DNA of 64,000 nt from Limanda limanda. Taxonomy: Eukaryota; Chordata; Actinopteri; Pleuronectiformes; Pleuronectidae. Location of the stretch: the NCBI RefSeq assembly GCF_963576545.1, contig NC_083637.1, positions 16,204,007 to 16,268,006 on the forward strand, given 5' to 3'. The translations under genes and the position numbers were made by a program. The notes beneath the pieces were generated by a model that did not search any database, was not told the DNA's origin, and worked only from the letters and a program-made list of their open reading frames with translations. Shown one piece after another: positions 1-13,885 of this stretch. Position 1 is the first letter of the stretch; each line of letters starts with the position of its first letter.

Positions 1-2549
1 TAATAAAAGAGGGAAAAAAAACATTGTAAAATCAGAGACACAATTTGAGTTCAGTGCAGATTCGTTTATACTTATTGATGTTTTCCATTAGGCAAAAATA
101 ACCTGAATAAAAATGAAAGAGGAGATGGATGGAGGGATATTTCTTTCAGAATATTAAAATATACGTCTGGTTTGGGTGAATAGGAAAATTAATCAAAAGT
201 ATTCTTTAGATATATCATATTATTAAGAGTACTTATTCAGTACATTTTCTCTGCAGCAGTGCTCAGTAGTTCTTTACTAACTGCACCTCTAAATATTAAT
301 TTGAAAGTGGAGCTGGAGGCAGTACATGGCACAAGGGCGCCCCTCACCTGTTCCTTCATGGTACTGCCTCGTACACACAAATATCTGTTCTGACAACAAA
401 AAGATAAAATCTGTATGTTCAACCTGAACAGTTTTATCAGTGCAGGGGGAGAGAGAGAAAATCATGGTGACAAAGAAACTAACAAACAAAGATAGGAACA
501 AATTAAGATAAAATTAAAACATTGATGTGCTGATACATAAATCATTTTCGTCATGTGACCCCATCAGTGCATTGTTTTCATTCTACCTGGAGGCAGAAGT
601 GAAGAAGAAAAGAAAAAAAGGAACACTCAAATATTTCATCACAACAATAATAATGTTGTACCCTCAGCCGGAAATTATTTGTTCAGAAAGGAACATTATT
701 GATAATAAAAAGCTAAGTTTTAAAATAAATCTTTGGAGACTTACACATGTTTTAATTACAACAACAGATCTTACAAGGTTTTTTGTAGTTGTTTGTAGTA
801 ACATATTTATTCATGCTGAGCACACTCATTGTACTGAAGTGGTTTTTACCTCCCATAGTGAGAAACAATAACCAGAATATGAAAAAGAATTAAATTTTCT
901 TTGTCCGTTGTCATCACATTTTGGATATGTGTTGTGTTCTCTGTTGTAGAAGCCACACAACACACTGTGATATATAATGTTTATTAATAGATACTCTCCA
1001 CTGGGAAATTAGAAAAATGAATATGAGCTTATGTACATTTTTGGTGCAAACTAATCTTATCTCATATCCTCCATCTGTTCCGGGGCCTTAATATCAAAAA
1101 CTGGAGATGCCGAGATTAAAATATTCTCAGTGTGATCTGTGATGTTTGTTTGTGTGTGTGTGTGTGTGTGTGTGCATGTGTGAAACCCACATCCACACCC
1201 ACTTAACATCGACTCATACACACACGTATACATGCAATAAAGTGAGAAGCAGACGGAAAGTGGTACGACTATATTTATTTCAACATTTCTCCTCCTGTAT
1301 CCTGTGAATTCTTCACTGAGGCGTAATTGTGTATTTTTAACCTCACAATGTGATAATCACTTGGTTTCCCTTTGTGATTCATACAGTGGATCAACAAATC
1401 AGTATTTAAGCACACATATTTGTCAGGATTAGTTTGATGTCACATACTAGATTCTTATCAAAGCAGTGAACTAAGATTTAATTCATTCTTCCCCGAATTA
1501 ACTCAAGTCCCTGGTTGGTTCCAAAAATGATCCCCAGTCTTTGACGATGAATATTGCAGAAGAGACTCGATGAGCAGGTGGAGAACAGCCCAGAACATAA
1601 ACGCACACATTAGCTCATCCAACTCTCAGATGTTCATGTGAATCATAGGACAAATTAGCATCTCCAAAACTCCTAATTAATGATTCAGCAGGCCAGTCAA
1701 AGAAGTGAGCCCACATGAATGATTAAATATGTGCTAACCTAATTTAGGGCCTGATCCATAATGAATGAATTACACTGTTTAGTCATGGCAGGGAGGGAAT
1801 GGAGGGGAGAGGGAAAAGATGTGGACATCAGAGTATTGTTCGACTCATGAAGTGATGAATTATTCCGCTTCAGAAAGATGGACCTCTCTGTTCCAGTCGC
1901 TGTGAAGCCACCACGACCTGCACTGAAAAGTATAACCACTGAACAGGAGTCACAATTTGCTCTGTATTAATCTGTTCAGTGTTTTGTTGGTTCTCGCATC
2001 TGAAATTGTGCGAGAGAAAGGGGTCATTATATCATGTTCCACAGCAACAGAGGGAAAGAGAAAGAGAGTCAGCACCGTAATCTACAGGTGGGGAGCAGAG
2101 AAGAGATGAGTGAAGTCCTGGAGCTGCAGACAACCGGTGCAAATCCCTGCGAAGGGGGAAATCTCAAGGTGACAGCTTTCAATTACAGCAGCAAGAGAAA
2201 GTGAGAGTGTGTGTGTTTGTGTGCGCGCGTGTGTGTAGTGTCCGTGCATGTGTGTATGTGTACTACCTGTCAGCTTCACTTGTTGCGGTGGACATCTCTG
2301 CAGCGGTCTATCTGTTTGCAGTCACCAGATTGGTTAACTAATTATCACGGGAGGAAAAATCAGAGCACCTTCTTCTCTCTTGGTCTGGGAACACGAGACC
2401 GTTTATTAAGCGCATGCGCAACAGGTTACAAGTGCACGCAGGCACAACATGCTCCGTGACATCATTACCTGTGCTATATAACATGGCATTGCTCACTCAA
2501 CATCACTGACACTTCAGTGTCACAGCTTCTGAACTGAAAAAGTACCTCA

Positions 2550-2554
<5 letters not shown>
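1..2554. other. non-coding flank, no gene seen
   Basis: AT-rich DNA with a short (GT)n near 1150. Open frames are short, lack recognisable domains and are interrupted. A 33-bp segment near 1432 recurs near 10032. Nothing else is recognisable. Confidence 0.6.

Positions 2555-2631
<77 letters not shown>
2555..2631. repeat. (CA)n microsatellite
   Basis: Uninterrupted CA dinucleotides, about 38 repeats. Confidence 0.97.
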
Positions 2632-2633
<2 letters not shown>

Positions 2634-3049
2634 TTTGTCCGTCTTGTTTCCACTTGTGTCTTTGCTGTATTCTCAGGTGTCGGGGTCGATCTTCTGTTGG
2701 ACTCTGAGCAGCAAAGAAAAGAGAAGGGAGAAACAGCTACTTGCAGCTCGGTGTACATTGTGTGTGTGGGTGTATGTAAAGTGTTTGATGGTATATCATA
2801 GATACAGACTGTCGGGAAACAAAGGCCAAGAGCGAACTAACTACAACTGACAACTAACAATGTTATATATTTATTTGTTAGATTGTTTAAGAGGACTATA
2901 CAGAAAAAAAAGTATAACCAAGAAAGAAGGCAGGAAATCCAACAGATATTGGATCAAGAATAAAATCCAGCGAACACCAATATGAACATTATTTATTCAA
3001 TTAACATGAAAGAAAACGACAGAAGTAGCAAACAATGCATGAATCTGAT

Positions 3050-3053
3050 TCTA

Positions 3054-3084
<31 letters not shown>

Positions 3085-3172
3085 TAGCAGAAGTAGTAGT
3101 AGTGGTAGAAGTAGAAGTAGAACTGGTAATAATAGAAGTAGTAATAATATTAGTAGTAGAAGTAGTAGCAGT
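3050..3172. repeat. imperfect trinucleotide tract (ATT)n then (AGT/AGA)n
   Basis: A pure ATT run is followed by mixed AGT, AGA and AAT triplets for about 90 bp. It gives spurious open frames of Leu/Val or Ser/Arg on both strands. Confidence 0.9.
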
Positions 3173-3194
3173 TTGAGTATTTGTATTATTTGTG

Positions 3195-3240
3195 TTATCC
3201 ATCCATTTTCTATATCACTTTTTCCTTAAAGGCCCAGTGG
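3195..3240 (+). repeat. short fragment of the same SINE-like family
   Basis: TTATCCATCCATTTTCTATA followed by TCACTTTTTCCTTAAAGG matches the end of the family seen at 43020. Only this end is present. Confidence 0.5.
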
Positions 3241-4559
3241 GACTGGAACTAATAATACAAATAATAATCATAATAATGTTAAATATGTCATTCCAACTCC
3301 ATGGGCATAGATACGTTACTTTAACCATGTCCCCATGTCCCATTCACCAATACATTGCTTCATAAATGTAGCACTTTCTTTTTTCTATTCATACTCTGTC
3401 GGTATAAGCCACCAAAGGGCAAGTTAGGTTCATGTATCTTGCTGGTGATCTAAGCTGGTGGTGTCTATCTGGAATTTTACTTTATACTTAACTGCATCTA
3501 AAACTCAGCACAGAAAAGCAGCCACAGACCAAAGGTGTCCTCACACTTTTTTCCACATTTTCACATGCAGTGCAATTTTCAGATCATCTTCAGGTTAGTT
3601 AAGTGAAATGTCGCTATATCAACACAGCTGCCAATTCAGGTCAATTGTTATTGCATTGCTTGTCAAGCGTGAAGATGATGTCACCTGTGACATCATCACC
3701 AGATTTTCTTTCATTTCAGTTCAAATGAGTGGATGAATCTCTCTCTGCGGATTCTTTGAGATCAGCGAATCCAAAAGGAATCTGTGGTCTGCACTGTTTA
3801 TTGAGAAAATTAGACAGACAGACATTCCTTTATTTAGAGTTGGCCATATACTGCTACTGGTGTGAGGTGATTTTGTAAAAATAAGCAATTTGTAACTGAG
3901 CTTCATAATGACAGTAACCACAGGGTGGCAGTAGAACAGCATTTTCCTCTTTGCGAGTGACTCACCGAACCAGAGGAGCTGCAGCCTCTCAAAACAGACA
4001 GAGGAGATAAAAACAGCCAAACCTGCCATATTGACCCCGGTCTCAGGGCTGCATCCCGTCTGCTAACCTTCCAAATGAAAAGCCCACCACGGCTGCAGAA
4101 GCATCCAGATTTACTTGTTACAGATCAAAATCCAGGAGATCATGGGACAGAGCATCTCTAATGGAGCAGAAGAAGAGGTCTGACATGCTCTCATGCTCGA
4201 AAACCAGGCCAGCAGTCTGTAGCTTTGTGCAGACAAACCTCTTATCAAAGAAACCAATGTTCTTTTTTCGACTGACTGGTAAGAAGGGCACCGGTCAAGC
4301 CAAACGATCCTTTGTGCTAAATCTGAAAATTTAAAGAGGAGATGTCTCTTAAGGATTTTGAACAAGCTCTCTCGCTGTGAGGTGGCTGGTGAGGCATCGT
4401 TATGTAAGACAGCGAAGATACTCGAGGATGAGGCAGAGTTTTGTTGCCGAGGCAGTTTTTCAACTATTCTATACTTTGTAGCAGAAACAGTGTCCCAGAA
4501 ATGAGTGGTACCGGCTTGTGAGATGATGAACAGCATTTTATGTAACTTCAGAAAAGGGG

Positions 4560-4905
4560 ATTTTCACTTATGTACAGCAGGGGTTTAGGACACACACACA
4601 TGTGCATAGTCGTGACTCGCAATGATTTCCTGGAAACTCTAACTCTAACAATGGCTACTACTTGCCTAACCCTAAACTTAAATGTAACCAAAACCATATC
4701 ATAATCTTACTCTAAATGTAGCCTTAACCCTAACCTTGACCCAACCTGTAAACACATCATCAACTTAAAATGTAATGAAAACGGAATGATTTACATTACG
4801 AGGACTTGCTTCATCATAAGGAAGACATGTCCCCATAATGTGATCCCAACAGATTTAGGTCCCCACAACGTCAATAATTCCACACTCAGACACAAACACA
4901 CACAC
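4560..4905 (-). repeat. reverse copy of the (GT)n-associated repeat
   Basis: CTAACCCTAAACTTAAATGT, CCTTAACCCTAACCTTGACC, GAAGACATGTCCCCATAATG and GTCCCCACAACGTCAATAAT, flanked by CACACACA on both sides, read as the opposite orientation of the 30750 family. Confidence 0.5.
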
Positions 4906-7900
4906 ATGTAGGTATATATTCTGTTATTTACCTTCATTCTTTTATGTCAGCCTTCATCAGCAAATGCCAAATAACACTTATTCTTTCAATATGTGCACAA
5001 ATACACGTGCGTGTGCTGTGTGGTTGTGTGGTTGTGTGGGTGGCACCCGAGCACAACAGAGGGACCGCCAGGTGAAACGAGTGTGTGCTGTCCAAACCCT
5101 GCAGGGCCAAGCTAATCCTGGTTCCTGATGTTAATCTGAGTATTGAGCCTCTGTATGGGGAGGGGGTGCTGACACCTGATGGTGTGGAGGTCAATGCAGT
5201 GGGTGTTTGTGTGTGTGTGTGTGTTTGTGCGCGAGTTTGTGTGTGTATGAATGATGCTCCTCTTGCCCTTTCCAAATGTCACAGAAGGGCCAACTCCTGA
5301 GAAGCGGGCCCACAACGTTGGCTAACACAACATGAGTGTGTGAGTGTTGCTGTTTCCGTCTGTCTGTGAGTGTGTGTGTGTGTGTGTGATTATAATCTCC
5401 ACCATTAAGCCCTTCAAAGGCCTGCCACTGTTTGTGCGTTCATGCAAGACAAGAAAGTGCGCGCAAATTGTTGTGTGCACAGTCTCTTTGCGTGTAACTT
5501 TCTCCTCTGCATCCCATTCTCTATTCTCTTACTGCATCTTTAATGACCGCTGTCCACGCCGCAGTTCACAAACAAAGTCTTCAAAACAATATCTGCTTAC
5601 CACAAATTTTCAAAAATGGATTTTCATACATTTTCCCCAAGTGGCTTATAGTTGAGTTTTCATTTATATTCACTTAAAGATAGAAATAAGAGAGTGAAAG
5701 TGCTGCTGTTGTGTCTAGTGTCACGTTAGGTGAACGAAGGCCCACGTTTCCTGCTACAAGTTTGCCACACTAACGATATTGTTTCGAGGATCTGTGTCAC
5801 AAATGGTTCTGCTTTAAAATAATTACTTCACATGTGTATAAATTCCGCCTGAACAATGTACAAGCCTTGCTTCGCATCATTAATCACCGTTTAATCAAAT
5901 TCAATCCTCAGCCATGTGACTAATGTGGGCGAGAACAAAAGGGAGTGCACCACGGTGAATGCATCGTCCGCCTACAGTCTGTCACCCGTCTGTCCTGTTC
6001 CATTCCTCATAGCATAACAAAAAAACAAACAAACACATAAACACAAACCATTAGCACAGCCACAATGCTTTCTTCAAAAAAGTTTGAGCTTTATTGCCAA
6101 ACAGAAGTTGAAAAGATGAATCATTCCTTCATGGTGATAAAGTTTGTTTAGGCACGTTTTAACATTGTTTGCCTGCTGGGAGTGTCCAAAACATAAAAGA
6201 ATAAAAAACTGAAAACAACAAATGTTTGATGTATTCCTTTGCTGCTCTTACGCTGCTTGTGCCTCACTTTCTACTTCTTCTCTTCCTTTTCAGAATTAGA
6301 GGTTTAATAAGATTGATTTTGCCCTCAATCATCACATGAAAAAAAGTTTCAGCTAATTTTTGGGAGGTAATAATTGAATGGTTTGAATTGCACAGCAGAC
6401 GGAACTAAACTTGATACAAAGGTGGTTATTTACAGCTTTTAGACTCAAACTCTGCAGGGGACTGGGGGTGGTGGTGCTGCTGATGGCAGGGGGTTGCACA
6501 TATACAAGCTCACAGAGCGCTCAGTTCATTTAACAGTTTCTCTGTCCATGATGGTTTGACTTACTCAAGGGCAGAGTCTATATTGACTGCTTGAATTCTT
6601 ACAAACTGCAAAAATATTGTCATTATTCCAGCAGAAAAACCTCCTCCATAGTGCAACTGCCATATCCGTGTACATAGATATAGAGGCAACTATCACAAAG
6701 CCAACTTAAAGGTTTAACAATCAAGAAACCATTTTAACATTTAATCATTTAAGAAACAGGTAAGGTGCTAATTTAAAACGTAAAATTTACAGACAGATTG
6801 TGTCAAAGAGGTGTGACTAGGCCTTGTCTCATTAAGAAGGCTCCTTCTTCCCCCACTCAAAGCGTTTATAAAATAGCTGGGTTGGTTAGAGAAGGAGCCT
6901 TGTACCTCAGGGAGAGAAGGAAGCATTTATTTGCCTTCAAAATGGGTCTAGTTGTGACACAATCAGTCTACAAGTGCAGCCTCTGAAAGATGCTGCCCCT
7001 GAATTGAGACACATGCTTATGTATTTGCGACACGCAGTTTGATGTACATCTTCTGTAGAGTAATGAATTGGCTTGGTGCTGAGTGAAGAAGGCAGGGCAG
7101 TGAAGTAGGAAAGTACTGAAAGATAAACTAACACAGTGACGGTTTGATATAAAAGACAGAAACAGATGAGAGGGACAGGGGAGAGAGTCCACCTCTACTT
7201 TGAGTGACTCACCAGATTTAGATAATTTAGACATCCCTGCCATATGGCTGCTTTATTCCCAGCACGTACGCTGTGGGAGATCTGCTTTGCTAATCACTTG
7301 TTAATAAGATGGCTAAAAGCACAGTTTCACAGAGGCCACTCAGATCCACTCATCTATTTCTGTACATCGTGTTTTTCTGTGAATTCCTCTCATGTTCCAA
7401 GGAGCATCATTGTGGATTTCCACTCGACCAACTGGACTCTGTGGCAACAGATGTCATGGGAACTGTAAGGGTCACTCGTGTGTATTTTATTCGGGAATTC
7501 CCCTGATATCAGTTGGCACACATTTCTTTTCCCAGCCTCTTTCATAATCCTCTTCCAAGTGTTTCCCAGACCAAAATGGTATAGAATAATGAAGCACAAT
7601 ATAATACAATAACTCACATATATTAACCCTGCTCTAATGAGGCAAACCGGGTAGCTTACCCGTCTGTTTGGGTCGGACATCATGGATGATTTACAGCGCG
7701 TCCCTTTAGACAACTGATAAAGACACAGATTCATATACTTCCCAGTATTTCTTGTTAATTGTTTCACTCATATTTAAAGGGAGCTTTACTGACTTCACTG
7801 TATAAATAGCACAGAATGTGTATAACAAACATCATCAAAATTCATATTCCATGTTCTCATTGAAAATAAACCTTGAGGGGCTAACAGTTTCTTTGCAACC

Positions 7901-9742
7901 CGAACTATACAAGACGTTTGTTTGCAATTGAAAGTGAAATGGAGGATTGTAATTCTTTACTTCTGTGTTATTTCTGTTGAGTCCCAATACTTTCAACTTT
8001 CTATCATGAAAATTCATGTACATCATTTGAAGATTAGCATAAATTTTGTCTGATAACAACTGTTAGAGCCGTGAGTCAGTATAACATAATCCTAAATATA
8101 CTATATATAGCAAATCTGGAAAATAAGAAGACTGAATAATGCTCATTCCTCTACAGCTGAGGCCTGGATAGTGTTGCTATATGATAAACATTTAGAAGTA
8201 TCATACCAGAGGCTTAAATTATTTTATCATCATATCGTATTAAAGAGAACAATAACAATGCTTAAACAAAAATATTTAGTATTTGACACCACCCGCAAAT
8301 CTTACCATATGAAAAAAACCTGGTTCAAGCTCCAGCTCAGAATCGTTGCCTGTGTCTCCTTCCTCTGCAAATGATGATGGCTGGAAAGACTTCATGTGAA
8401 AAGAGAAGTGTAAACAAACGTGTAAACAAATAGATGCATGGTCCCTATTATTGTCAGCAAAACAAGCATGTTTACACACAGACGTTTATCCAGATTTTAC
8501 TACTGATAATTCCTAGTACTCCATATACTGTCACTAAATGATGAAGTATCATACATTTTTCAGATCTGAAATCACTATTGATCTCACATCGTACAGATGG
8601 TGACATACATACAAATACAGTAATTATCCGACACCTAGTTACACATCCTTCTTGAGGGACATTTTAAGATCCATATACTGTATCAGGCCAAATGTGTGCA
8701 GAGGAACAAATACACCACTTACCTTCTCACCATTAACACTAGCATTCATTTGGTGTTGTGTGTCTGTCCACCTGATGAATCTAAGTCCAATATTCACTCT
8801 CTTTTAGCCGTTTCCACCAGCATCTGTGAAAAATGTCTCTCTTTCCAGCCGGCTAGATGGTCCACTATGCTCGAAGGCTAGTCAATACCTTTGTCTGTCT
8901 GTCATTCGATGCTTTTATCTGAGGTTTTCTTTTCTTCTTTTTTTTTTGCTGAAGACAGGAGACCTCTGCCAAAAATCAGTTTAATAAAAGCAGAGTTTTT
9001 ATGCTTTTGAGCTGGAAACCTTGACAGACAACTAAAGTCGGCTAAAAAGCTCCACAGATGCAGAGGTGAGGTGAAATGTTGTGCGAGTCTAAAAACATTG
9101 CTCTTCGCTGCTGCACTTAAACACAGCCACTGCTTTATGATAAATACTACCTCATAAATCCCATGATAAATGTTCATCATCTTTTAGCATGTTAGCATGC
9201 TAACTTTTATTAATCACCAAAGCCATTAGGCCTCCTCGTCGTCGTCTTCATAAAATTTCGTTACATCCATCAAGCAGAAGCTGACTCACAGAACGGCCCT
9301 ACAGCCAAGCCACTGGCCTTACTAAAAATATTGACTGAGTGCAGCCTTAACACATTAATATTCTGTAAAGACATTAATCGCAGCACGAGAAGAGTGATGA
9401 CTAAATTCCCAAAATATTTCCATCACAGGGAGAACGGTCATGGGAACCTTGTGCATGCTGTTGCATAATGTACGCAATCATCTGAAGTTTGTGTTCTGGC
9501 CTTGGAGGCTGCATGTGAAGGATCAAGCTCTCCTTCCATTCTGGGTGAGATTTAATAGTCATTATAAAGTGATTATTGCCTCCGTCCAGCACCCCCCCCC
9601 CCTCCTCCCACACTCCCCCTTCATCTCTCTTTGAGTAAAGCCTCCACAGATCGTCAAGCACATGCAGCCGCAGGTCCTTCAGAAGACTGAAAAAACTCAT
9701 CGTTCACTGCTGTTAAGATTTGCAATTGCTGGGTATGTATGT

Positions 9743-9748
<6 letters not shown>
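4906..9748. other. non-coding flank, no gene seen
   Basis: Contains short (GT)n tracts near 5210 and 5375. The open frames do not resemble any protein family. The stretch around 9188 (GCATGTTAGCATGCTAAC) is a small palindrome common in fish repeats. Confidence 0.55.

Positions 9749-9819
<71 letters not shown>
9749..9819. repeat. (GT)n microsatellite
   Basis: About 35 GT repeats, preceded by GTATGTATGTGTGTAT. Confidence 0.97.
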
Positions 9820-9821
<2 letters not shown>

Positions 9822-9905
9822 TGCGTGTGTACTTCTTACTTACAGAGTGAGGATATTTTAAGAAAGTGAGGATATTTTGGTCGGCCCTTACTTTCTGACC
9901 TAGCA
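9820..9905 (+). repeat. short copy of the (GT)n-associated repeat
   Basis: Directly after a (GT)n tract comes GAGTGAGGATATTTTAAG then AAAGTGAGGATATTTTGGTC and GGCCCTTACTTTCTGACC. This parallels 30968-31022 (GAGTGAGGACATTTTGGG, CGGTCCTCACTTTCTGGCC). Confidence 0.55.
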
Positions 9906-12900
9906 ACAAATCTCTGTTTGAGCGTCAAGAATAATTTTTGTCCACACTTGTTGCACGTTTAAAAAAAAAAATATCCGATCATCTGGTGTCGATCATTTTT
10001 ACACACAAACTTTTGTCCGACGTGAATGTTGCAGTTTGATGCCACAAACTAGATTCTTATCAAAGCAAATAAAGGAACTAAACTTAACTTTTTCCTCCTG
10101 TCTCACACTTTCCTCGTCTTCTCAGCATTCCTTCCTTTTTCCTGTTGCACCAAGTTGGCAACACAAATCCTGTTATTCTCATTCTCCCATCTCGCCCTCC
10201 GTGGCTGAGCCTGACGGCGCGATGGAGGCAGCACTGATATCTCAGTTGTGGGTATTATTAGTCTCTCTGGAGAGCTCCACCTGTAAACAAGTCACGCCAC
10301 TGTCAGAAAAGAAGGTGAAACCAACTGTGAGACATGGGCAGCGGGGGGGTTGCAGTGGGAGCAGCACACTAATGAGAAAATAACCACAGAGAAGACACTG
10401 AGATGAATATTAGGGGAGTGCATTGCCCAGAATTAACCTCTTCATATTAATTACTCCTTCTGAAATAAAATGCTTCAGTAATCTCCAAAGGTAGAAGCAA
10501 AAACTCAGGACATTTGAAACTAGTTTCAGTTGACAAATACTAAAAAAGAATACATTTAGGTACAAAAGACTGATTCCAAATGTAAAGGGTGATATTTAGG
10601 TTGTGTGTTTTTATGGATAACACATTTAATACACCACAGCAAATCTAAAGTGGGTGCAAATGTCAAACCATTTTCGTTGACGCAAATATTCTTTTCCCTT
10701 CACTGTATACTTTCCCATGTCTGACAGCCACAGCCTTTAAGTGCACATCAAGGTCCAGAGTAACACTGTTGTCCGTTTGTGTTCATAGTTGTGCTGTTGT
10801 TGTGCAGAATCACCATGAAGATGATTCAAGTGTGCAGGAACCGAAATGTGCAGCACAGCTATTCTATGAAGGACATCGGGATTAGGTCAGCTTGAAAGAA
10901 AAATGCTCTGAGCAATTTTATCTTCTCTTTTCATTAATAAATAAAGATACATATATGAAATATGGAGAGTTTACATTTTTAAACTGCATTTTAGTCTTTT
11001 TCCATAAACTATATTGCTTATTGATATTAAGAGGTTTCAGCTGTCATCAGTTAGATGCATTCATAGGCAGCGGGAATCCCAAAATGTGATCAACAATGTT
11101 TGTGTCTGAAACTTTCAAAAATCATGGGTGAAAAACATCCATCATCCTCATATGAGTATCTCAGGGAGCATGTTAGCATCTGATCATATGAAAATCATCA
11201 GTGGACTACAATGGTAGAGTTTTGTACTTAAGTTTAACCTGTACTGTCAGTTGATATTTATGAACACACACAGGTGACGACTCTTTGCCTCTGCTAACTT
11301 TGTGAACAGCCTCATGCAGCATCAACACTGCAGATATCTGCTGATTCTCACTGGAGTATGTGTCATGCAGCTGTCAGGGCTGTGGTTTTAATAAAAAGGT
11401 ACACCTACGCAATGCAAGAGTGTATGTCGCATACCAATTCAGCTCAATGTTCCAGGTTGCCAGCAGCTGATTCTTTAAAAGTGAAAATAATCAGACATTA
11501 TGACAAGTGCAAATGTGTTGTCTGCCCTAATGCTGTGCGTGCATTGTTGACTGTGAAAACAGAGAAACAGATGCAACTCTGAAATGGCATCAATGTTGAT
11601 TATAACAACTGACGACAATTTTGTGACCTGCTACCAAAGTGGTTTTCTAAAGTGATGCACACACAGAACTACGTTATCTTCTGATAATGTCAGTGCCATC
11701 TTGCCTCATAGATTTCATAAAAGAAATACACTCCACTGTTGAGCTGATTTTTTACTTCTGATTACTTCTGGCATTTCAAATGATTTGTGAGACGGAGCAA
11801 AAATATAAACACAGTAAATCCACATCTCACCTTGACTGCAAACTTAAGGAGTTGTTGGCTATTATACGAATGTAGTATTTTAGAAAGAAAAAAAAAACTT
11901 TAAAATCTAAAATGCATAAACCCAATTTTAGATTTTAACACAGAATAATGAATTTGAATTATTAATTGTCCCATGTAATTGTATCTTAAAACTTTACAAA
12001 ATTGTACTAATTGTTTTTTAATTGCACAATCTAAATGCAAATTTAAGTAATCACTTAATAACTTGTTTCAATATATCAATGAATTAATCAATTATAACTA
12101 AGCATGGACAAACTCTATAATTATTTCAGTGGCACACTTAAGCCTCAATACAAATTGCCCCCAGGGGACATAAAAGATATATTGAATTGTACTTAATGGA
12201 GTCAACCTTGGCTGTGTGAAGCAGCGATGTGTGCCGGGTCGGCTTTAACACAGGAGGCTACAGGTCGGACTGAGTCACTGGGACAACACGTATTATGATA
12301 TGTGTTCCATATTTCTGTTCAATGAGAGGATAGAAAACATATTACACACAGGCTCTAAGTGTATGCTCAGGTTTTATTCATATTGTGAGGAACTAGCGCC
12401 CAGTCCACACTAATGCAGACATGTTGCTAAACAAACTTTTTCCTCTGTGTTTGGTCTCATCCACAAACCATAAACACCAAAAGTCTACAAAATGGTGACT
12501 TTTGTTTTTTACAAATGCCTACCTAAGAACTGCTTTTTGTGTGTGGATGAGACCAAACACAGAGGAAAACGTTTGTTTAGCAACATTTCTGCATTAGTTT
12601 TCCTCACAATATCAATAAAACCTGAGTGAGTTGAGGCCTCATTGTTCATTAATTTACTGCAAATCCACCTCAGCAGCTTGTTTCTACGTCCTTTGCAAAA
12701 AAAGGACACAACTGGGACATTGAACAAAAAACTCTAGCTGATGTAATGTCCAATTAAAACAGATTTAATAAATGTCCTTACTTTTAAAAACTTTTTTCTT
12801 TATAGAAATAAAATGTATAATTGTCAGAAAACCTGTGTAGGGCATGGAATACATTATATTTGGGTTATACACGTTTTATAATAATGTATTCCCTCATGAG

Positions 12901-13885
12901 GCTAGAATGGGAAAAATGTATTGGAGCATCTTTAGATGGTTAAGGGTATCTAAATACATTGATTTGGTCCTATTGTAGCTATATGGCTTTAACACTCTTC
13001 ATTCTACTGCTAAAGCAATTTGTGGACCCAGCTGAGCTGAACACTGCAGCGGTGCCTCAGACACGTCACATTCACAACGTGGGCCCCCCCCCCGAGCCCG
13101 GCTCGCTCCCTCCTTTTAAACTCTACTTTTTAATCACTTTCACTTCTGCTATCTTCACGCATCTGTTAGCGTCACCATCTCTCTCACCCTCACGCACCCA
13201 CACTCTCAATGTCTCATTTCCTCACATACCCGGCAATCTTTTCAAAATCACTTCCTTGATTCACATCTTTGCCCTCCCCATTTATGAGCACTTTATTGAG
13301 AGGCAGAGAGGTGGCAGAAAAACAGACATAATTGCCTGGGGTGGTAAGTTATTGGAAAATGGATGAATTGCTTTCTTCAGGGAAAAGCCGTGAGAGTGTC
13401 AGGAATAAAGAAGCCTTCTTAATAACACTGAAGGTCATGTGGAGATGTTGGGGAGTGATTTCTCTGTGCTGCAGCAGAATGAGGGATGAATAAACACACA
13501 CTGCATTTTTTTCCCTCTCTCCCTCCGTGCATATGCAATTTATGAGTGTGTGTTTCTCAGGGCATGAGTCTTCATGTGTATGGGGCTCATGGGTTTGGGC
13601 GTGCGCCGGCGAAGGGCATTGGGACCGCTGATATTGTTATTCTCTGCCAGCTGGGCTTGGCTGAGTAAGGTTAGGGCTCCATTTGAAAGGGTCCTTCAAG
13701 TTCATCTCCATGGTTACAACCATACCCCCACAAGGTGGTTCAGTTGAGTTAACTTAGGATGGATATAAAAAAATAATGCTGAGGCCCAGCAGGCAAAAAG
13801 GTGCATTAGTCATTCGGGTTTATATCAATATAAATACACACATACACACATACATAGATATACATACATGTATACACACATACAT
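9906..13885. other. non-coding flank around the fold-back element
   Basis: Apart from the fold-back element at 12366-12626 I see only AT-rich sequence (notably 11880-12120) and a short C-run near 13085. No exon with splice sites and conserved peptide was found. Confidence 0.5.
12366..12626. mobile_element. 261-bp palindromic (fold-back) element
   Basis: Left arm 12366-12464 and right arm 12541-12626 are near-perfect inverted repeats. They share CTCAGGTTTTATT, TTGTGAGGAA, CTAATGCAGA, GTTGCTAAACAAAC and CCTCTGTGTTTGGTCTCATC. The 76-nt centre is unpaired. The left arm has about 15 extra bases around CAGTCCACACTAATGC, which resembles a hAT-type terminus. It is a fold-back MITE; the family is uncertain. 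Confidence 0.75.

Noticed and set aside
4111..4536. 141-codon minus-strand open frame
   Set aside because: No recognisable domain, no homologous wording that I know, and no splice structure or promoter. It probably arose by chance.
9749..9819. Regular repeats as a CRISPR-like array
   Set aside because: Dinucleotide tracts have no spacers and the genome is vertebrate.
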